DNA of 64,000 bases from Neoroseomonas oryzicola (GTDB taxonomy: Bacteria; Pseudomonadota; Alphaproteobacteria; Acetobacterales; Acetobacteraceae), in NCBI RefSeq assembly GCF_012163135.1, contig NZ_JAAVUP010000004.1, positions 186,001 through 250,000 on the forward strand. Direction: 5' to 3'. Numbering within the stretch: position 1 is the first letter of the stretch; every line of letters begins with the position of its first letter. The position numbers and the translations under genes were made by a program. Shown here piece after piece: positions 62,243 through 64,000 of the stretch. The notes beneath the pieces were generated by a model that saw only the letters and a program-made list of their open reading frames with translations, was not told where the DNA came from and made no database searches.

Positions 62243-62916
62243 GAGGTGCTCTTCTGCTGACGCCAGCCGAGCACGATTTCCTGGCTGCGAACCAGATAGA
62301 TCCGATCGTATGGCCAGTTCGCGCCGCCCTTATCCTGTGCGGCGCATCGTAGGAACCCCGCTGCAGCACTGTTGCTGAGGTAGATGCTAGTATTGGTTTG
62401 ATCGTAGATTAGGAGCCAGCGTTCAGCTGAAGCGGGTGCATTTCGCCACGTCTGTTCGGCGGACTTGCGCAAGAAGGACGCTCTCAGGGCCTCGATGAAA
62501 GTCCGCTCAGGAGCGTCCCCGATCCAACCGTCCCCGCCCGGACTGGGGATGGAGACAACCTCAGTGGGACCCACAGTCTCTGAGCGCGCATGCTCGATCT
62601 CTGACAAGAAACGCTGGTAGTGAGGCTCCCCCGCGTCGGTGTGCTCTATCGCGATGGCTGCGCCGCAGGGACGATGGATGAGGAAGTCGGGAGCCTCGTT
62701 GCGAAAGATGGTCGCCGGAAAGAGGCTGGGCTCCGTCAGGAGCAGGTGCCGTAGCAAGGCAACCAAGCAGAAGCGCTCGCGATGGGCCGGGGTGCGTCCT
62801 TCGCTTCGACTCGGAGCATCAAATGTCAATTCTTCAACGAGGTCGCGACCCTCCACACCGCCAGGAACGGTGAACGCACCGCCCGTCAGCAAAAGCGTGG
62901 AGGGATCGGTGTTCAT
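62239..62916 (-). CDS. Unrecognised protein between pyrE and the transporter; possible nuclease-like fold
   Basis: 225-residue protein of noticeably lower GC than its neighbours. It lacks a signal peptide and membrane segments. I recognise no family. The segment APDFLIHRPCGAAIAIEHTD (residues about 75-94) has the form P-D-hydrophobic-x(9)-hydrophobic-E-H-T. That recalls small PD-(D/E)xK-like proteins with an E-V-T/E-x-T ending, but the Lys is absent. The last third reads WLLIYDQTNTSIYLSNSAAA and YDRIYLVRSQEIVLGWRQQ, a beta-rich end. It is 12 bases downstream of pyrE and overlaps the SBP gene by ATGA, so it sits in their operon. Confidence 0.7.
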   Translation of the reverse strand: MNTDPSTLLLTGGAFTVPGGVEGRDLVEELTFDAPSRSEGRTPAHRERFCLVALLRHLLLTEPSLFPATIFRNEAPDFLIHRPCGAAIAIEHTDAGEPHYQRFLSEIEHARSETVGPTEVVSIPSPGGDGWIGDAPERTFIEALRASFLRKSAEQTWRNAPASAERWLLIYDQTNTSIYLSNSAAAGFLRCAAQDKGGANWPYDRIYLVRSQEIVLGWRQQKSTS

Positions 62917-62928
62917 GCTGCTGTCCGA

Positions 62929-63651
62929 TTACTCCACCGCATCCTTCAGCTTCGCTTCCTCCACGCTCCCCACGCCCCCATGCGCCTTCGACCAGGACAC
63001 CGGGTCCTCGAGGAACTTCCGCACTTCCTTCAGCGCGGCCTCGCTGAAATACGGCTTCTCGCGGCAGACCTCGAGCACGTCCCACCAGGTGCAGAGGTGG
63101 TGCAGGTTAAGCCCCATCGCCTGCATCTTGTCGAAGGCGCCGGGGAAGACGCCGTAGAAGAAGACGACGAAGGTGTGCTCGCAGACCGCGCCGGCCTCGC
63201 GCAGCGCGTTCGCGAAGCGGATCTTGGACCCGCCGTCGGTGGTCAGGTCCTCGACCAGCAGGGTGCGCTGGCCGACCGGCACTTCGCCCTCGATCTGGGC
63301 GTTGCGGCCGAATCCCTTCGGCTTCTTCCGGACATAGGCCATGGGCGCCATCATCCGGTCGGCGATCCAGGCGCCGAAGGGGATGCCGGCGGTCTCGCCA
63401 CCCACCACCACGTCGATCGATTCATAGCCGACATGGCGGCCGATCTTCTCGACGCCCAGTTCCATGATGCGGTTGCGCGCCCGGGGGAAGGAGATGATCT
63501 TCCGGCAGTCGATGTAGACGGGGCTCTTCCAGCCGCTGGTGAAGGTGTAGGGCTCCTCGGGGCGGAAATTCACCGCCTTGATCTCGAGCAGGATGCGCGC
63601 CGTGGTCAGGGCGGCATCGCGGTCCCATTCGGAGGCGTGCAGCGCGGTCAT
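62929..63651 (-). CDS. pyrE: Orotate phosphoribosyltransferase
   Basis: 240-residue type I phosphoribosyltransferase in UMP synthesis. The PRPP-binding motif is [20 protein letters not shown] (residues about 120-139), with [20 protein letters not shown] and [20 protein letters not shown] upstream. [18 protein letters not shown] is the flexible loop. It is longer at the C-terminus than E. coli PyrE, as in Alphaproteobacteria. It is divergent from the ELM1-family gene across 63 bases. Confidence 0.95.
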   Translation of the reverse strand: MTALHASEWDRDAALTTARILLEIKAVNFRPEEPYTFTSGWKSPVYIDCRKIISFPRARNRIMELGVEKIGRHVGYESIDVVVGGETAGIPFGAWIADRMMAPMAYVRKKPKGFGRNAQIEGEVPVGQRTLLVEDLTTDGGSKIRFANALREAGAVCEHTFVVFFYGVFPGAFDKMQAMGLNLHHLCTWWDVLEVCREKPYFSEAALKEVRKFLEDPVSWSKAHGGVGSVEEAKLKDAVE

Positions 63652-63714
63652 GGTTCTTCGTCCTGGTGGTGGTCCGGTTCCCCCCTCTGGTAGTCGGCGG
63701 AAGGGGCGCCGTCC

Positions 63715-64000
63715 ATGACGCAGGCGGAGGCGGGGCGCATCTGGGTGCTGGCCGACCCCCGCGCGGGCACCGCGGCCCAGGCCATCGGCATCGCCGAACG
63801 GCTCGGCCGGCCCTTCCGGACCGTGCCGCTGGAATGGGGGATGATGGCCCGGCTGCCCCTGCGCTGGGCGACGACCATGGGGCTGACGGCGGCCGCGCGG
63901 CGGGAACTGGACGGGCCGCTGCCGGACCTCGCGATCTCGGCCGGGCGGCGCAGCGCCGCGGTGGCGCTGTGGCTGGGGCGGCAGGGGGTCCGGACGGTCC
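63715..64000 (+). CDS. ELM1/GtrOC1-family protein (N-terminal part)
   Basis: First 95 residues of a protein cut by the window edge. It opens [23 protein letters not shown], then [20 protein letters not shown] and [18 protein letters not shown]. That matches the family of bacterial relatives of plant mitochondrial fission protein ELM1, predicted to be GT-B glycosyltransferases and often found near lipid-A or murein genes. The ATG at 63715 has AAGGGGCG upstream. No function is known. Confidence 0.85.
   Translation, partial: MTQAEAGRIWVLADPRAGTAAQAIGIAERLGRPFRTVPLEWGMMARLPLRWATTMGLTAAARRELDGPLPDLAISAGRRSAAVALWLGRQGVRTV

Overview
This 64 kb window is a high-GC (roughly 70 %), gene-dense stretch of an alphaproteobacterial chromosome. 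The gene content and order (zapA-6S RNA-fau, yebC...ruvCAB-ybgC-tolQRAB-pal-cpoB-tilS-ftsH-folP-glmM, serC-serA, hisZ-purA, several Bug-type solute-binding proteins, PhoX phosphatases) suggest a Rhodospirillales/Acetobacteraceae organism of the Roseomonas kind; that placement is inference. There are no tRNA or rRNA genes, no CRISPR array, no prophage and no transposase that I can see. Most of the window is core chromosome.

Layout. 1-2034: class I aldolase (cut by the edge), an unknown protein, a small coiled-coil gene coupled to zapA, then a 6S RNA with a perfect terminator. 2035-5212: overlapping operon fau - YmdB-like phosphoesterase - NCS2 permease carrying an extra C-terminal cytoplasmic domain. 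5315-11605: accessory metabolism (flavin monooxygenase, HXXEE membrane protein, a divergent SDR, PPOX flavoprotein, LysE exporter, HxlR regulator, YkvA protein) around yebC. 11645-24226: Holliday-junction operon ruvC-ruvA-ruvB, the Tol-Pal envelope operon, tilS, ftsH and folP. 24335-36921: MBL hydrolase, glmM, thiD, a DUF1217 protein, serine biosynthesis (serC-serA), a lipoprotein, hisZ-purA, a VOC protein and an ABC-F ATPase.

36918-47674: lipoprotein hydrolase, VOC protein, FAD dehydrogenase, two Bug-type binding proteins, and the two ribonucleotide reductase genes. nrdA and nrdB are separated by a PAP2 membrane protein and a Bug gene, but each has its own pair of NrdR-like operators. 47811-57330: tRNA methyltransferase with a DUF2007 protein, polyprenyl synthase, class III aminotransferase, a molybdopterin enzyme translationally coupled to a degenerate PhoX paralogue, and a complete PhoX. 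57389-64000: a small secreted Ser/Arg-rich protein behind a GANTC-rich promoter region, an Opp/Dpp-type transporter without its ATPase genes, an unrecognised lower-GC gene, pyrE and the start of an ELM1-family gene.

Three kinds of signal stand out. (1) Two families of intergenic palindromic repeats: family A at 12181, 23037 and 60114, with compensatory changes in its stem, and family B at 8172, 26738 and 49864, with copies in opposite orientation. (2) Proteins that keep a fold but have lost canonical residues: the short PhoX paralogue, the SDR without the YxxxK tyrosine, TilS with SGGPHS instead of SGGxDS, and the GHKL-like tail on the NCS2 permease. (3) Regulatory sequence: 6S RNA, paired NrdR-like boxes, a five-site GANTC cluster and several palindromes. 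I did not find a clear new defence or mobile system; the best unknowns are the gene at 62239-62916, the PhoX pseudoenzyme and the NCS2 fusion.
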